Shown: positions 16,177-25,834 of the stretch, one piece after another
Layout: each line of letters starts with the position of its first letter
Numbering within the stretch: the first letter of the stretch is position 1
Made by a program: the position numbers and the translations under genes
The notes under the pieces: model-generated
Databases searched by the model: none
Seen by the model: the letters and a program-made list of their open reading frames with translations, nothing else
Told to the model about the DNA's origin: nothing
Assembly: GCA_051252515.1 (NCBI GenBank)
Contig: JBPOFS010000005.1
Coordinates: forward strand, 171,547 to 235,546
Direction: 5' to 3'
Origin: UBA5078 sp051252515
GTDB taxonomy: Bacteria; Pseudomonadota; Gammaproteobacteria; Pseudomonadales; Pseudohongiellaceae
Length of the DNA stretch: 64,000 bases

Positions 16177-18885
16177 TTACTTCAAGCTTTTTGCCACAAC
16201 CTCATACACATCTTTTGACAAGGCTTTCTCGTCTGCAATGCGTTGCAATTGCTTGCGCATCAATTGCTGCCGAGTCGCATCGTACTTTTTCCAGCGCGTA
16301 AGCGGAGTCAGTAATCGAGAAGCGATTTGTGGATTGAGTATATTAAGCTGCAATATTTGCTCAGCTAAAAACTCGTAACCCGCCCCTGAGATATCATGAA
16401 AGTGCACAGGGTTTTGATTGCAGAATGCACCGATAAGGGCGCGCACTTTATTCGGATTCTTAATCGAGAATGCAGGGTGTTGCATCAATGCATGCACGCG
16501 GTCTAACGCACCCGGTAAAGACGATGAAGCTTGAATCCCAAACCATTGGTCCACCACCAACGCTTCACCCTGCCATTGCTCATAGAAACTGTTTAACGCT
16601 TGCACTCGAATTGGCTCTGCCTCAGGCATTGGGCAATTGACTAATAGTCGCAACGCCGCGGCAACATCGGTCATATTATCTGCGCTATCAAACTGTTCTT
16701 TACACGCTTGCAAATAAACCGGGTTTTTCGTTTTCAACAAATAGGCTAGACAAGTATTTTTCAATGCGCGTTTAGCGATGCCTACCGCGTCGGCCTTATA
16801 AGCATCGGCGGTAGCATTGAGATCATGCAATATCGCCCACTTCGCAGCTAATGTATTGGCGATAATCTCAGATACGAAGTTTCGTACTGCGTGAATGCCT
16901 GCGACATCGACCTCATCGGCCAACTCACTTAGATAAGCTTCTGAGGGCAACGTCAATAATTGCGCCACCATCTCTTTATCTTGCGCAACATCCTGTCGCG
17001 ACTTATCGATACTCAATTGTATGATCGCATCATATGCCGCGATCACACGTTGATCTAACACTAAGGCGCGGCCCGCTTGATAATCCAACAGCAATTCTGT
17101 CATGACCTCGACGCTAAGCTGCTGCGCTGCATTCCAGCGATTAAAGCCATCGCTATCATGGGTCATCAAAAAGAGCAGTTCGTCTCGGGTATAGTTGAAC
17201 TTCATTTTAACCGGTGCCGAGAATCCGCGTAGCAACGATGGCACAGGTTTTTCATCAATATTGGCGAACACAAAATCTTGTGATTTTTGCGTCACATTAA
17301 GCACACGCTCGTACACCGATGCGCCGCTCTCTCCCACTAACGTCAACGCTAAGGCTTGACCGTTTTTATCAAGCAGCCCCATCCGTAACGGAATATGAAC
17401 TTCACGCTTTTGTGCTTGCCCAGGAGTCGGTGGGCAATGTTGCGCAACATGCAAAGTGTAGGTTTTGTCACTCTCGTTATAAGAATCGCTGATCTGCAAA
17501 TGCGGCGTTCCTGCCTGGTAATACCACTGACGGAACAAAGTTAAGTCTACGCCACTGGCGTCTTCCATCGCTTTCACAAAATCTTCAGTAGTCACCGCTT
17601 GGCCGTCATGACGATCGAAATATAAATCACTGCCGGCTCTAAACGCGGCGTCTCCCACTAACTCTTTGATCATGCGCACCACTTCGGCGCCCTTCTCATA
17701 GATCGTGAGGGTATAGAAATTTGAGATCTCCATATACGAATCAGGTCGCACAGCGTGCGCCATAGGGCCTGCGTCCTCAGCAAACTGCGCCGTGCGCAAG
17801 AACGTGACATCATTAATACGCTTAACGGTGCGCGATCCCATATCTGCGGAGAACTCAGCGTCTCTAAAGACAGTGAACCCTTCTTTAAGGCTTAGCTGGA
17901 ACCAATCTCGACAAGTCACGCGGTTGCCCGACCAGTTATGGAAGTATTCGTGCGCGACAACTGCTTCAACGCGCTGGAATGAGGCATCAGTCGTTGTAGC
18001 AGGATTAGCAAGAACACAAGAGGTGTTAAAAATATTGAGCCCTTTGTTTTCCATCGCGCCCATATTGAAATCATCAACCGCCACGATCATGAAAATGTCC
18101 AAATCGTATTCACGACCAAAGACTTCTTCATCCCATTTCATCGAATTTTTCAACGACATCATGGCGTGATCACATTTGTCTTGATCTTTGCTTTCGACAA
18201 ATATTTGCAGAGTGATCTCGCGCTGAGTACAAGTGGTGAACGTATCTTCAACACAGACTAGATCTCCAGCAACCAAGGCAAAGAGATAACAAGGTTTGTG
18301 GAAAGGGTCTTCCCACTGTACCCAGTGGCGACCGCCCTCCTCTTTGCCTTTCGCAATAGCATTCCCATTCGATAGCAATATTGGATAACGCGCCTCTTCT
18401 GCCACAACAGTAGTGGTAAATTTAGACATCACGTCTGGGCGATCTAGATAGTAAGTAATCTTGCGAAACCCTTCCGCTTCGCATTGAGTACAAAACATTT
18501 TCTTAGATTTATACAAGCCTTCAAGGCTGGTATTGTCTTGAGGCTTTATCTTCGTGACACACTCTAAAATGAACGTCCCGCCGCTTTGATCTACCGCTTC
18601 AGGAAACTGCAATATCGTCAGCGTCTCTTCACCAACAGTGTATTCGTCCGCGGCCAACTCGCGACCATCGATGCGAACAGACACGCACTCCATGTCTTGT
18701 CCGTCTAACACTAAAGGAGCATTGCTATGCTCTACATGCACAGGATTACGACGCATCAACAGGCGTGAACTCACCTGCGTGCTGGTCTCACCCAGCTCGA
18801 AACGTAAGTGTGTCTCGTCTATCAAAAATGCAGGGGCTTGATAGTCTTGAAGATATATCGTCGTGGGTTGTCCGTCACGGTTCAT
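16177..18885 (-). CDS. pepN: Aminopeptidase N (M1 family)
   Basis: PepN is a cytoplasmic zinc aminopeptidase with broad specificity that degrades peptides. The 902-residue protein is slightly longer than the E. coli enzyme (870). It has the substrate-anchoring GAMENKG motif and the zinc motif HEYFHNW with the downstream glutamate in LKEGFTVFRD at roughly residues 260-325. The C-terminal helical domain extends to the end. DUF2797 and YeaC-like genes lie directly upstream on the same strand, the order familiar from Pseudomonas. Confidence 0.97.
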   Translation of the reverse strand: MNRDGQPTTIYLQDYQAPAFLIDETHLRFELGETSTQVSSRLLMRRNPVHVEHSNAPLVLDGQDMECVSVRIDGRELAADEYTVGEETLTILQFPEAVDQSGGTFILECVTKIKPQDNTSLEGLYKSKKMFCTQCEAEGFRKITYYLDRPDVMSKFTTTVVAEEARYPILLSNGNAIAKGKEEGGRHWVQWEDPFHKPCYLFALVAGDLVCVEDTFTTCTQREITLQIFVESKDQDKCDHAMMSLKNSMKWDEEVFGREYDLDIFMIVAVDDFNMGAMENKGLNIFNTSCVLANPATTTDASFQRVEAVVAHEYFHNWSGNRVTCRDWFQLSLKEGFTVFRDAEFSADMGSRTVKRINDVTFLRTAQFAEDAGPMAHAVRPDSYMEISNFYTLTIYEKGAEVVRMIKELVGDAAFRAGSDLYFDRHDGQAVTTEDFVKAMEDASGVDLTLFRQWYYQAGTPHLQISDSYNESDKTYTLHVAQHCPPTPGQAQKREVHIPLRMGLLDKNGQALALTLVGESGASVYERVLNVTQKSQDFVFANIDEKPVPSLLRGFSAPVKMKFNYTRDELLFLMTHDSDGFNRWNAAQQLSVEVMTELLLDYQAGRALVLDQRVIAAYDAIIQLSIDKSRQDVAQDKEMVAQLLTLPSEAYLSELADEVDVAGIHAVRNFVSEIIANTLAAKWAILHDLNATADAYKADAVGIAKRALKNTCLAYLLKTKNPVYLQACKEQFDSADNMTDVAAALRLLVNCPMPEAEPIRVQALNSFYEQWQGEALVVDQWFGIQASSSLPGALDRVHALMQHPAFSIKNPNKVRALIGAFCNQNPVHFHDISGAGYEFLAEQILQLNILNPQIASRLLTPLTRWKKYDATRQQLMRKQLQRIADEKALSKDVYEVVAKSLK

Positions 18886-18910
18886 AATTTTCCACTTTCA
18901 ATAAAAGAGC

Positions 18911-19741
18911 TTAGCTCGTGAGTAGTTCGAGGTTGTAGCCGCCAAAGCGACGCATGTTAATAACCCCGGTATCAAAAATAAGGTATTGGCCTTTGATGCC
19001 CATCAAAGTGCCTTCGACTAGCGGGTCTTTATCGAAATTAAAGGAGGTGACTTTTACAGGGTACTCCAATACGGGGTATTCGATTTGCACAGGCTCTATG
19101 CCGTTGAGAATACTCACGGCGTGAAACCCAAAGCGCTGCACTAGATCGTCGATGTCTTTTTGGCATTCGCCGATGAGTCGATCACGTTCGGCGTGCAAGT
19201 CGGTGTGGTGATTGCTGCCCTTTAACATATCGCGCCAATTCGTTTTGTCCGCCACATGTTGTTTAAAGATCACTTCAAGGCTGCCCGATTGCAAACGCGT
19301 GCGCACACGTGCGATGGCCAACGCTTGCACGGCGCCTTGATCGATCCAACGAGTAGGAACCTGTGTGGCACGCGTAATACCGACTTTGACTCCCGAGGAG
19401 TTCGCAAGATAGATAATATGATCTTGCATACAATATTTCTCACCCCACTGAGGCTCTCGGCAAGTGCCTAGATCAAAGTGGCAGCGCTCGGGATGAATGA
19501 TGCAGGAGTCACACTGTGCTAACGACTGAAAGCAAGGGTAGCAATACCCTTGATTGAAACTTTTATTAGTATGGCGACCACAGTTTACGCAGTTGATCTG
19601 CCCGGTGAATTTCAGGGCAATTTTGCTTCCCAACAATGGATTCATCGCAATTGATGAATCACCAATGGGGAGCTCATAGGCCACTGGCGCTTCGAGGCGC
19701 GTTTTCATTTTACGGATTACTCCGTGTGCGACTACATTCAC
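18911..19741 (-). CDS. DUF2797 protein with zinc-type cysteine clusters
   Basis: This 276-residue protein matches the DUF2797 family in layout. A central cysteine-rich part contains CVNCGRHTNKSFNQGYCYPC, CDSC, RC and C-REPQWGEKYC (about residues 75-135) and probably binds zinc. It is followed by HIIYLANSSGVKVGITRATQ, which resembles the start of a GIY-YIG-type fold. The start is GTG with AAAGGA seven bases upstream. Function is unproven; a nucleic-acid role is a guess. It is flanked closely by pepN and the YeaC-like gene. Confidence 0.83.
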   Translation of the reverse strand: MNVVAHGVIRKMKTRLEAPVAYELPIGDSSIAMNPLLGSKIALKFTGQINCVNCGRHTNKSFNQGYCYPCFQSLAQCDSCIIHPERCHFDLGTCREPQWGEKYCMQDHIIYLANSSGVKVGITRATQVPTRWIDQGAVQALAIARVRTRLQSGSLEVIFKQHVADKTNWRDMLKGSNHHTDLHAERDRLIGECQKDIDDLVQRFGFHAVSILNGIEPVQIEYPVLEYPVKVTSFNFDKDPLVEGTLMGIKGQYLIFDTGVINMRRFGGYNLELLTS

Positions 19742-19760
19742 GCTATCGTCCTTTCAAATA

Positions 19761-20084
19761 TCAATGGGTGCTGTGCTTGCTTGGATTGATCCAAGTAATT
19801 GGCGCAGGTTCAGAGGTAGCACATGCCCCACCTTCTTCATGTTCATGCGCAGGACCTTTTTTATCTTTGAGCCCACTCGTATCAATATAGCCCACGCGTT
19901 GCTCTTCGCTAAGATTACGAGCTTCATAGGCGATGATCGCCTGTAGGCTATTGGCCACTTGCTCGGGTGTTAATTTGTCCCCATTACCCCAGCGGCCTGT
20001 CTCTACCGCCGTTTTCAAGTTTTCATGGATCTCAGGCGTAATGCTATCGACTAACGCCTGCAATGAATCAGATTTTTCAGTCAT
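19761..20084 (-). CDS. YeaC-like DUF1315 protein
   Basis: This 107-residue cytoplasmic protein contains the DUF1315 core ITPEIHENLKTAVETGRWG, LTPEQ and the QAIIAYEARNL segment typical of YeaC. The C-terminal 30 residues are low-complexity and histidine-ended. No biochemical function is known for the family. It lies 19 bases before the DUF2797 gene on the same strand. Confidence 0.85.
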   Translation of the reverse strand: MTEKSDSLQALVDSITPEIHENLKTAVETGRWGNGDKLTPEQVANSLQAIIAYEARNLSEEQRVGYIDTSGLKDKKGPAHEHEEGGACATSEPAPITWINPSKHSTH

Positions 20085-20117
20085 AGGTTTAATTTTCCGT
20101 TGTACTGCACCGTTTCT

Positions 20118-21008
20118 CTAACGACGCGAAAATTTAGCAAATCCAGCTGTTGCGATACCAGCCAATACCCCGGCCAGTAATCCCCCAGCATGAGCCCCAC
20201 TAGCGATCCAAGAAGATGCCAACACTTCCATAAGGACCAACGCTACTAGTAGCACCCCTATCATTGCCGGAGGAAGTCGCAGGCGGCCATAAGGCATGAT
20301 CATTTGCCACATCCAAATATAACCAAGTAAGCCGTACACGACGCCTGAGAGCCCACCGAAATTGGGCGACAGTGTCCACAAATACTGCGTCGCATTGGAA
20401 ATAAATGCGACGAACAACACTACGACAAGAAATAAAATACTGGATTGCGCACTCTCGATCATGCGCCCAAATTGCCAGATCCATAAAGTGTTAAACACCA
20501 AGTGAATCACACCAAAGTGCAAAAGTGCGGGAGTCAATGTGCGCAGCAAAAGTTCAATGCTGTTTATTTGCGTAAAGATATCCGCTAAACCCGCAAGCCC
20601 GCCTTGAACAACGACAAAACTAGGAAAGAAAAACCCTTGGACGGGACGCAAGTCGGCCCCTAGTTGACTCACAAGAGCCACCATTGCCGCGGCGAGTATT
20701 AGTAATACGGTAATTGGCGCTAGCAAAAAGGCATTGGCGATACTCTTGAGGCTTTTAGTCGCCGAAAAATAACCCCCTAATGCACTAGGGCTGGCCGATG
20801 GTGTCTCATGTAACAATCCTTGCTCACGCAGGCTTTGCCACTGCGCGACCGCCTGTGCCACTTTATCGGCATCTTCCTGAGTCGCGACCCAAATCACTTG
20901 CAGCCCAGACTCTTCATTTACCCGAAACTGAATGCCGTGTTGAGCGATGGCATTTAACAAACCACGTAAATCGATTCCGGCATCTAAGCTCGCCGCTCTA
21001 ATCATCAT
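20118..21008 (-). CDS. Rhomboid intramembrane serine protease (GlpG-like)
   Basis: This is a membrane protease that cleaves transmembrane substrates. The 296-residue protein has a soluble N-terminal domain (residues 1-75) and about six transmembrane helices from residue 90. The catalytic dyad is S221 in GLSGVVYG and H273 in GAHAGG; the oxyanion-hole H169 and N173 (HLVFN) are also present. It overlaps the nadK stop by 11 bases, so translation is probably coupled. Confidence 0.93.
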   Translation of the reverse strand: MMIRAASLDAGIDLRGLLNAIAQHGIQFRVNEESGLQVIWVATQEDADKVAQAVAQWQSLREQGLLHETPSASPSALGGYFSATKSLKSIANAFLLAPITVLLILAAAMVALVSQLGADLRPVQGFFFPSFVVVQGGLAGLADIFTQINSIELLLRTLTPALLHFGVIHLVFNTLWIWQFGRMIESAQSSILFLVVVLFVAFISNATQYLWTLSPNFGGLSGVVYGLLGYIWMWQMIMPYGRLRLPPAMIGVLLVALVLMEVLASSWIASGAHAGGLLAGVLAGIATAGFAKFSRR

Positions 21009-21888
21009 CTCGCCCCAAACGATTACCCCACCCTAATTTACTGCGACAGGTTTGGTAAAAATTGTGATCTAAAGGATGAATGAGGCGCAGTGCTCCTGGT
21101 TTTTTTCTGACGATCAACTCATCCCCAGGCAGTGCTGCAAACCCTGGGGTTCCATCACAGCTGACTTGCGGAATGATTGAGCGTTGCTGTCCAACCAATA
21201 CCCGAATCGTGCTGTCCGCATCGATCACCAAAGGACGGCTACTTAAAGAATGGGGATACATCGGCACCAATACTAAAGCGTTTAAGCTAGGGTGCATGAT
21301 TGGCCCCCCCGCAGAGAGCGAGTAGGCAGTAGAGCCTGTGGGCGTGGCCACAATGAGACCATCGGACTGCTGACTATGAACGAACTGATCATCAATAAAC
21401 AATTCGAATTCGAGCATTCGTGCGGAGGTTCCTGGATGCAAGACCACGTCGTTTAATGCACTACCGCCGTTGATGACCTTGCCATCACGGTGCAGCTCAC
21501 ACTCCATGAGAAAGCGAGTTTCCTCGGTAAATCGGCCACTGAGAATCTCGCCAAGGCGCTCTTCTATTTCATTGGGCAGGATATCGGTGAGAAAGCCAAG
21601 TCGGCCACGGTTAACACCTAAAACAGGCACCTCTTGCGCTGCTAGCATCGGGGCTACCCCTAACATGCTGCCATCACCGCCCACGACAATCACTAGATCG
21701 CATTGGGCCGCTAAGCGCTCTGGGTCCATCAGTTCAAAGCGACCGCCTTTGAGCAAGTCACCGCTCTGCTCGTCAACAACCACGGTTAGCCCAAGAGACT
21801 GGAGCACGTTACCAATACTGCGCAAGGAGTCTACAACGCCCGAATGACCGGGACGACCCACTAGGCCAATCCGCTTGAATGCCGACAT
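20998..21888 (-). CDS. nadK: NAD kinase
   Basis: NadK phosphorylates NAD to NADP in the cytoplasm. The 296-residue protein contains the diagnostic GGDGSML motif near residue 70, the downstream NRGRLGFLT segment, SALNDVVLH and the TPTGSTAYSLSAGGPI motif. Length is normal. It is first in a two-gene overlap with the rhomboid protease gene. Confidence 0.96.
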   Translation of the reverse strand: MSAFKRIGLVGRPGHSGVVDSLRSIGNVLQSLGLTVVVDEQSGDLLKGGRFELMDPERLAAQCDLVIVVGGDGSMLGVAPMLAAQEVPVLGVNRGRLGFLTDILPNEIEERLGEILSGRFTEETRFLMECELHRDGKVINGGSALNDVVLHPGTSARMLEFELFIDDQFVHSQQSDGLIVATPTGSTAYSLSAGGPIMHPSLNALVLVPMYPHSLSSRPLVIDADSTIRVLVGQQRSIIPQVSCDGTPGFAALPGDELIVRKKPGALRLIHPLDHNFYQTCRSKLGWGNRLGRDDD

Positions 21889-21987
21889 ATTGAATCTCAG
21901 AAAACTTAAATTTTAGGATACAGATGCCCTTCCTGGGCAGCCTGTAAGAATGCAGCACGCAGTATAGCAGACAGTGCGGGGGAAAAT

Positions 21988-24258
21988 TTAGGGGGTGATA
22001 TCAACAGACAAAGGCCGAGAGGTGTAAACCAACTCGCCTTTCGATGGCACGCTATAGGCGATAAAGATCTGTAGACGGCGATTAACGAACTCTTCACCAA
22101 GGCTGATAGCGCTAATAATCTGTAAGTACTCGACCGGCGCCAAGGTGCCACCCAAGCGATAAGGGCTCAAGCCCGTAAATTCTCCATCCCAGTCGGAGAT
22201 GGCACCTTCGGAATCGAGCTGGAAATAATGCTCACCATCCAAAGTGGCTACCACAAAGATATCGCCATCCAAGCCAACATGACGGCTATCCACTAGCAAA
22301 CTGAGATTGATATCAATCTTATCTTGCGGATTCACCGAGGAGACATAGCTCAAGCCTTTATCCACACTTGCCGCTAGCGCTATTTTCGCATTCGTGGGTT
22401 GGCCACTGAGAGTCGCTAACGGGCGATTAGGCAAATACGGCACCCGAGTAGGGAAATACTGAGCAATCTGATGACGCGTGACGTTAAGCGCTCGTACGGC
22501 ATCCGCTCCCTGTGTCGTGCCTTGCGAGGCAATGCCACATGGCACTCCCAAGCATTCCAATAGAGGATTAGAGAATCGCGGCAGCCGCACAGTTGTATTA
22601 AACGCCCCTGGGTAGGCCATGACGGTACTAAAGCGCCCTTGTACTCCGTAGCCCGTGGCAAAATCGAAGGTGCCACCGAAACCATCTTCTAAGTGAGAAT
22701 GGGTCAAACCCATATTGTGGCCTAATTCGTGAGCCACTACGGAGCTTACTGGGCAATCAATCGCCACTGTGGAGTAGGCATATTGTTTTTCATCCGATGA
22801 CACCATATCGCCCTGCGTGCCGAACCCTCCAAGGTTCGCCAGGCCACAGCGATCGAGCTCCTTTCCTTGAGGGCGGAACAACATCACAACATCGGCTCCA
22901 TAGGTATTGCGCAACCCATCGACTTGCGCAAAAGCTGATGCCGACTTAGACGTTAAAGCCTTTAAGCCCGCCTCCATATCTGTGGCATCGCTATATGCCA
23001 CCAGCCCGTGATAGACAGGCCTTAAGGTGATCTGTACACCACTATCGGCGTAGATTTGATTGGCTATCGCAATAAGATGATTGATGCGAGTCTGCGCCTG
23101 CCCACCGTAAAGACTATTGGCCCCTGCCGTGTAGAGCGCCATGACATCAATCACAGAGTTATTGGAATCTTTCGATGCGGAATCGCTTGGATTAGTGCCC
23201 AGTAATTTCTCATTAAAATCACTCAAGCCATCGCCATCGCTGTCTAACACCACATCTTCGATAATATTTATGACGGCGTCATGCCGCACATCGCCCACAA
23301 GGGCCGTGCTCACTAAACGCGGCTTTGAGGCGCTGCTGCTCTGCACAGTAAAGAAGCTAGTTTTACTCTCCCCAGGTGCGAAATCCCCTAGCGCACATTG
23401 CAATACCTTTTGCCCTCCTAATAACCCTTGCTTACAGCTACCAGGGGCACTAATGAGCGTGCTGTTTTCGAGAATAAAATAAAGATTAAGAGTAAGGGCT
23501 TGATGACGCTCTAGGCTGGTATTACGCAGCTCAACACCAATCTCGACACGCCCCCCCGCCACAACACTCGTGCTGTTTGGCGTTTGTGAAATCGTAAAAT
23601 TGGCCTCAGTGATGCCAGAGTTTCGCGCTTGGGCAAGCGTGGACTGTGTACCACTATTACCCAGGCTTAACGGCATCGCTGTAGGCTCAAAGGCAGGCAT
23701 TTGCGGAGCATTGAGCGATCGACTTGGAATTAGAAAGTCGCGGGCTAGATTAGGTTGGTTAAGGGCCGTGGCTTGATAAAGCCATCCAATATAAGGGCTT
23801 TGGACCCCTGAACGGCTTGCTTCTAGTTGCCACACCTGTGCGCCGATTTCGATATAGGCAAAAACGCTGAATGGGTTAACTGTGAGCACAAACGGACCGG
23901 AGTCGCGGCCATCTAGTAATTCGCCTCGATAACTTACATCACCATTAATAAGGGTTTGCGCTTGGGTAATAACAATGGCTTGCGCATCTTGTATAAGACC
24001 GTCGGCGGAAGGCGCATGCAGAAGGTCTCCGGCCTCTAAATCAGAAAACACAGAGTCTTGGATCTGAATAGCTTGCGGGGCAATACTGTGGCTTGGAACC
24101 TTGGGCCAATGGTCATGGCTCTCAACGTAAGACCAAAGAGGCGTATTCAGCGCTTGGGAGAACGCTGATGTACTGAGCATTAGCAGGCACAAGAGAATGC
24201 TTGCTTGCGACAGCCACCGGCTGATGACTCGACTCTTGGTGTTGAACACAGAGCTCAT
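21988..24258 (-). CDS. Secreted metzincin (reprolysin-like) metalloprotease
   Basis: This 756-residue protein has an N-terminal signal peptide (about 1-35), so it is exported. The zinc site HELGHNMGLTH lies at residues 510-520 and the Met-turn STVMAY near 547, which together define a metzincin such as the M12 reprolysin-like group. Before it, residues 225-320 look like a beta-sandwich domain of the CARDB/DUF11 type, and residues 338-357 form a calcium-binding thrombospondin-3-like repeat (DSDGDGLSDFNE). The C-terminal ~150 residues are beta-rich and may anchor or target it. The substrate is unknown. It is a single-gene unit. Confidence 0.87.
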   Translation of the reverse strand: MSSVFNTKSRVISRWLSQASILLCLLMLSTSAFSQALNTPLWSYVESHDHWPKVPSHSIAPQAIQIQDSVFSDLEAGDLLHAPSADGLIQDAQAIVITQAQTLINGDVSYRGELLDGRDSGPFVLTVNPFSVFAYIEIGAQVWQLEASRSGVQSPYIGWLYQATALNQPNLARDFLIPSRSLNAPQMPAFEPTAMPLSLGNSGTQSTLAQARNSGITEANFTISQTPNSTSVVAGGRVEIGVELRNTSLERHQALTLNLYFILENSTLISAPGSCKQGLLGGQKVLQCALGDFAPGESKTSFFTVQSSSASKPRLVSTALVGDVRHDAVINIIEDVVLDSDGDGLSDFNEKLLGTNPSDSASKDSNNSVIDVMALYTAGANSLYGGQAQTRINHLIAIANQIYADSGVQITLRPVYHGLVAYSDATDMEAGLKALTSKSASAFAQVDGLRNTYGADVVMLFRPQGKELDRCGLANLGGFGTQGDMVSSDEKQYAYSTVAIDCPVSSVVAHELGHNMGLTHSHLEDGFGGTFDFATGYGVQGRFSTVMAYPGAFNTTVRLPRFSNPLLECLGVPCGIASQGTTQGADAVRALNVTRHQIAQYFPTRVPYLPNRPLATLSGQPTNAKIALAASVDKGLSYVSSVNPQDKIDINLSLLVDSRHVGLDGDIFVVATLDGEHYFQLDSEGAISDWDGEFTGLSPYRLGGTLAPVEYLQIISAISLGEEFVNRRLQIFIAYSVPSKGELVYTSRPLSVDITP

Positions 24259-24335
24259 GCTCTTATTACCCTCATTAATTCACGCACACTATTACCAACG
24301 TGGACGCTCAGTATAAGGGATTCAATAGACGAGCG

Positions 24336-25259
24336 CTACGTGGGAATATTTACCACATTGTCTTGAACCACTAGCCCACCCGTATGAATAGCAATGACCT
24401 CACTTCCCTCGGGAAAGTAGCCTCGCTCAAGCAAGCTGTAGAAGGCCAACAGCATCTTGCCGGTATACACAGGCTCTAAGGGAATCCCCGTATTGGCGCT
24501 AAATTGCGTCATAAACCGCAAGAGTTCCGGGGATTTCTTTGCATAGCCTCCACAATGAAAATCATGGTTGATCGACCAGGCACAAGGATCGTTGCGCCCA
24601 GCGTCCTGCAACCACTGCGAGACCTGTGGGCTTAAAGTGTCATCGCCTTTGAGTACCGACACCCCCAACACCTGCGGCCCTGGGGCTAGTGAGCTGAGAA
24701 TGCCTGCCAAGGTGGCCGCTGTACCACAGGCGACAAGCACATGCTGCGATCCGCCCTTCGACTGAAACGTCAAGAATCGTGAGATCTCGGCCGTCCCCAA
24801 TAACCCCAAGGCATTACCACCGCCTTCAGGAATATCAAAGTAGCGGCCAAACTGGTCGTGCAATGCTTGTTTAAACCCATCTTCCTCTTTTAAGCGATAG
24901 GCTCCACGAGAAACTGAATGCAGCTCCATTGCCTGTGCGCGCATAAATCGTAATGCCTGGTTCGAGGGATCACTCACCTCTCCTCGCACTACCCCAATGC
25001 TTCGCAAACCGCTTAGCTTGGCAGCAGCCGCCAACGCCACTAAGTGGTTGGAGTAAGCCCCGCCATAGCTAAGCACTGTGTCGTGACCCTGACTTAGCGC
25101 TAACGCTAAATTATGCTTGAGCTTGAACCACTTATTGCCGCTGATAAGCGGATGCACGAGATCCAGGCGCAGAACTTTTAAGGTGACACCCCGTGCTTGC
25201 AACAAAGGATCGTCAATACCTTGCAGAGGAGGATCAATAAAATGGGCGTTATCTAACAT
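24336..25259 (-). CDS. PLP-dependent ACC deaminase / D-cysteine desulfhydrase family enzyme
   Basis: This 307-residue fold-type II PLP enzyme has the cofactor lysine in SGNKWFKLKHNL near residue 45, SYGGAYSNHL near 70 for cofactor/substrate contacts, and a glycine-rich phosphate-binding region ACGTAATLAG. Family members deaminate 1-aminocyclopropane-1-carboxylate or desulfhydrate D-cysteine; the sequence alone does not choose, and D-cysteine desulfhydrase is commoner in marine gammaproteobacteria. The ATG used has AAGGA five bases upstream; another ATG six bases earlier abuts the ribosome site. A Fur-box-like sequence lies 18 bases upstream of the start. Confidence 0.85.
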   Translation of the reverse strand: MLDNAHFIDPPLQGIDDPLLQARGVTLKVLRLDLVHPLISGNKWFKLKHNLALALSQGHDTVLSYGGAYSNHLVALAAAAKLSGLRSIGVVRGEVSDPSNQALRFMRAQAMELHSVSRGAYRLKEEDGFKQALHDQFGRYFDIPEGGGNALGLLGTAEISRFLTFQSKGGSQHVLVACGTAATLAGILSSLAPGPQVLGVSVLKGDDTLSPQVSQWLQDAGRNDPCAWSINHDFHCGGYAKKSPELLRFMTQFSANTGIPLEPVYTGKMLLAFYSLLERGYFPEGSEVIAIHTGGLVVQDNVVNIPT

Positions 25260-25276
25260 TACCATCCTTTAGGTGT

Positions 25277-25291
25277 TGATAATCATTCTCA
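25277..25291. promoter_or_regulatory. Fur-box-like operator
   Basis: The 15-base sequence TGATAATCATTCTCA matches the 7-1-7 Fur consensus TGATAAT-n-ATTATCA at all but one position. It lies between the divergent PLP-enzyme gene and the small gene at 25356, and a TAGAAT -10-like element begins three bases to its right on the plus strand. It may repress either or both genes when iron is plentiful. Confidence 0.65.
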
Positions 25292-25355
25292 TTTAGAATA
25301 ATCTAACCGTGTCTGTTGAAGTACACACAATACCGTAAAAAAAGGGCTATAGATT

Positions 25356-25556
25356 ATGGGCTATCAGATATATGCCTCATTACTAGATGGCAAACCAAAT
25401 CTTAAAATCGTCGATATCGATTCACAAAAAACTTGCATGCAATGGCACTACGAAAAATCAGGGCAAGATAACAATGAGGAACAACAGGAAATCCAGCGCT
25501 TGTTTCGCGAGCTGCTCTTGTTAAGTTGCAAACAAAATTTGAGCAATACTATTTAG
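25356..25556 (+). CDS. Small unknown protein downstream of a Fur-box-like site
   Basis: I do not recognise this 66-residue protein. It has no signal peptide or membrane segment; residues 1-35 look like beta strands (YQIYASLLDG, LKIVDID, MQWHYEK) and residues 40-62 form an acidic then hydrophobic helix (QEIQRLFRELLLLSC). Two cysteines are present. The ATG follows a purine-rich GGG about 11 bases upstream, a weak ribosome site. The only strong hint is its position beside the Fur-box-like operator at 25277. No neighbour on the same strand follows it. Confidence 0.5.
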   Translation: MGYQIYASLLDGKPNLKIVDIDSQKTCMQWHYEKSGQDNNEEQQEIQRLFRELLLLSCKQNLSNTI

Positions 25557-25631
25557 CAAGTGACCGAGAGGGTCATCAGGGATACTACAGAAAGGAAATA
25601 CTAAGAGTTCGAACAGAGATGTTGTTTTTAG

Positions 25632-25708
25632 TGGCGGACCGGACGGGACTCGAACCCGCGACCTCCGGCGTGACAGGCCGGCATTCTAACCGGCTGAACT
25701 ACCGGTCC
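25632..25708 (-). tRNA. tRNA-Asp (anticodon GTC)
   Basis: This is a 77-base cloverleaf on the minus strand with acceptor GGACCGG, anticodon loop CTGTCAC (GTC), T-loop GGTTCGAGT and encoded CCA. It follows tRNA-Val by 31 bases in the same transcript. Confidence 0.96.
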
Positions 25709-25739
25709 ACACAAACTACTAAAAACATACCAAAACAAA

Positions 25740-25815
25740 TGGTGGGTGTTGAGGGATTTGAACCCCCGACATTCGCCTTGTAAGGGCGACGCTCTACCAA
25801 CTGAGCTAAACACCC
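25740..25815 (-). tRNA. tRNA-Val (anticodon TAC)
   Basis: This is a 76-base cloverleaf on the minus strand with acceptor GGGTGTT, anticodon loop CTTACAA (TAC), T-loop GGTTCAAAT and encoded CCA. It is the first of two tRNAs. Confidence 0.96.
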
Positions 25816-25834
25816 GCTGTATTGGGTGACGCGC

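Noticed and set aside
25526..25813. Open frames over tRNA-Asp and tRNA-Val
   Set aside because: They lie over two clear cloverleaf tRNAs, and the translation is the same false tRNA-derived pattern.
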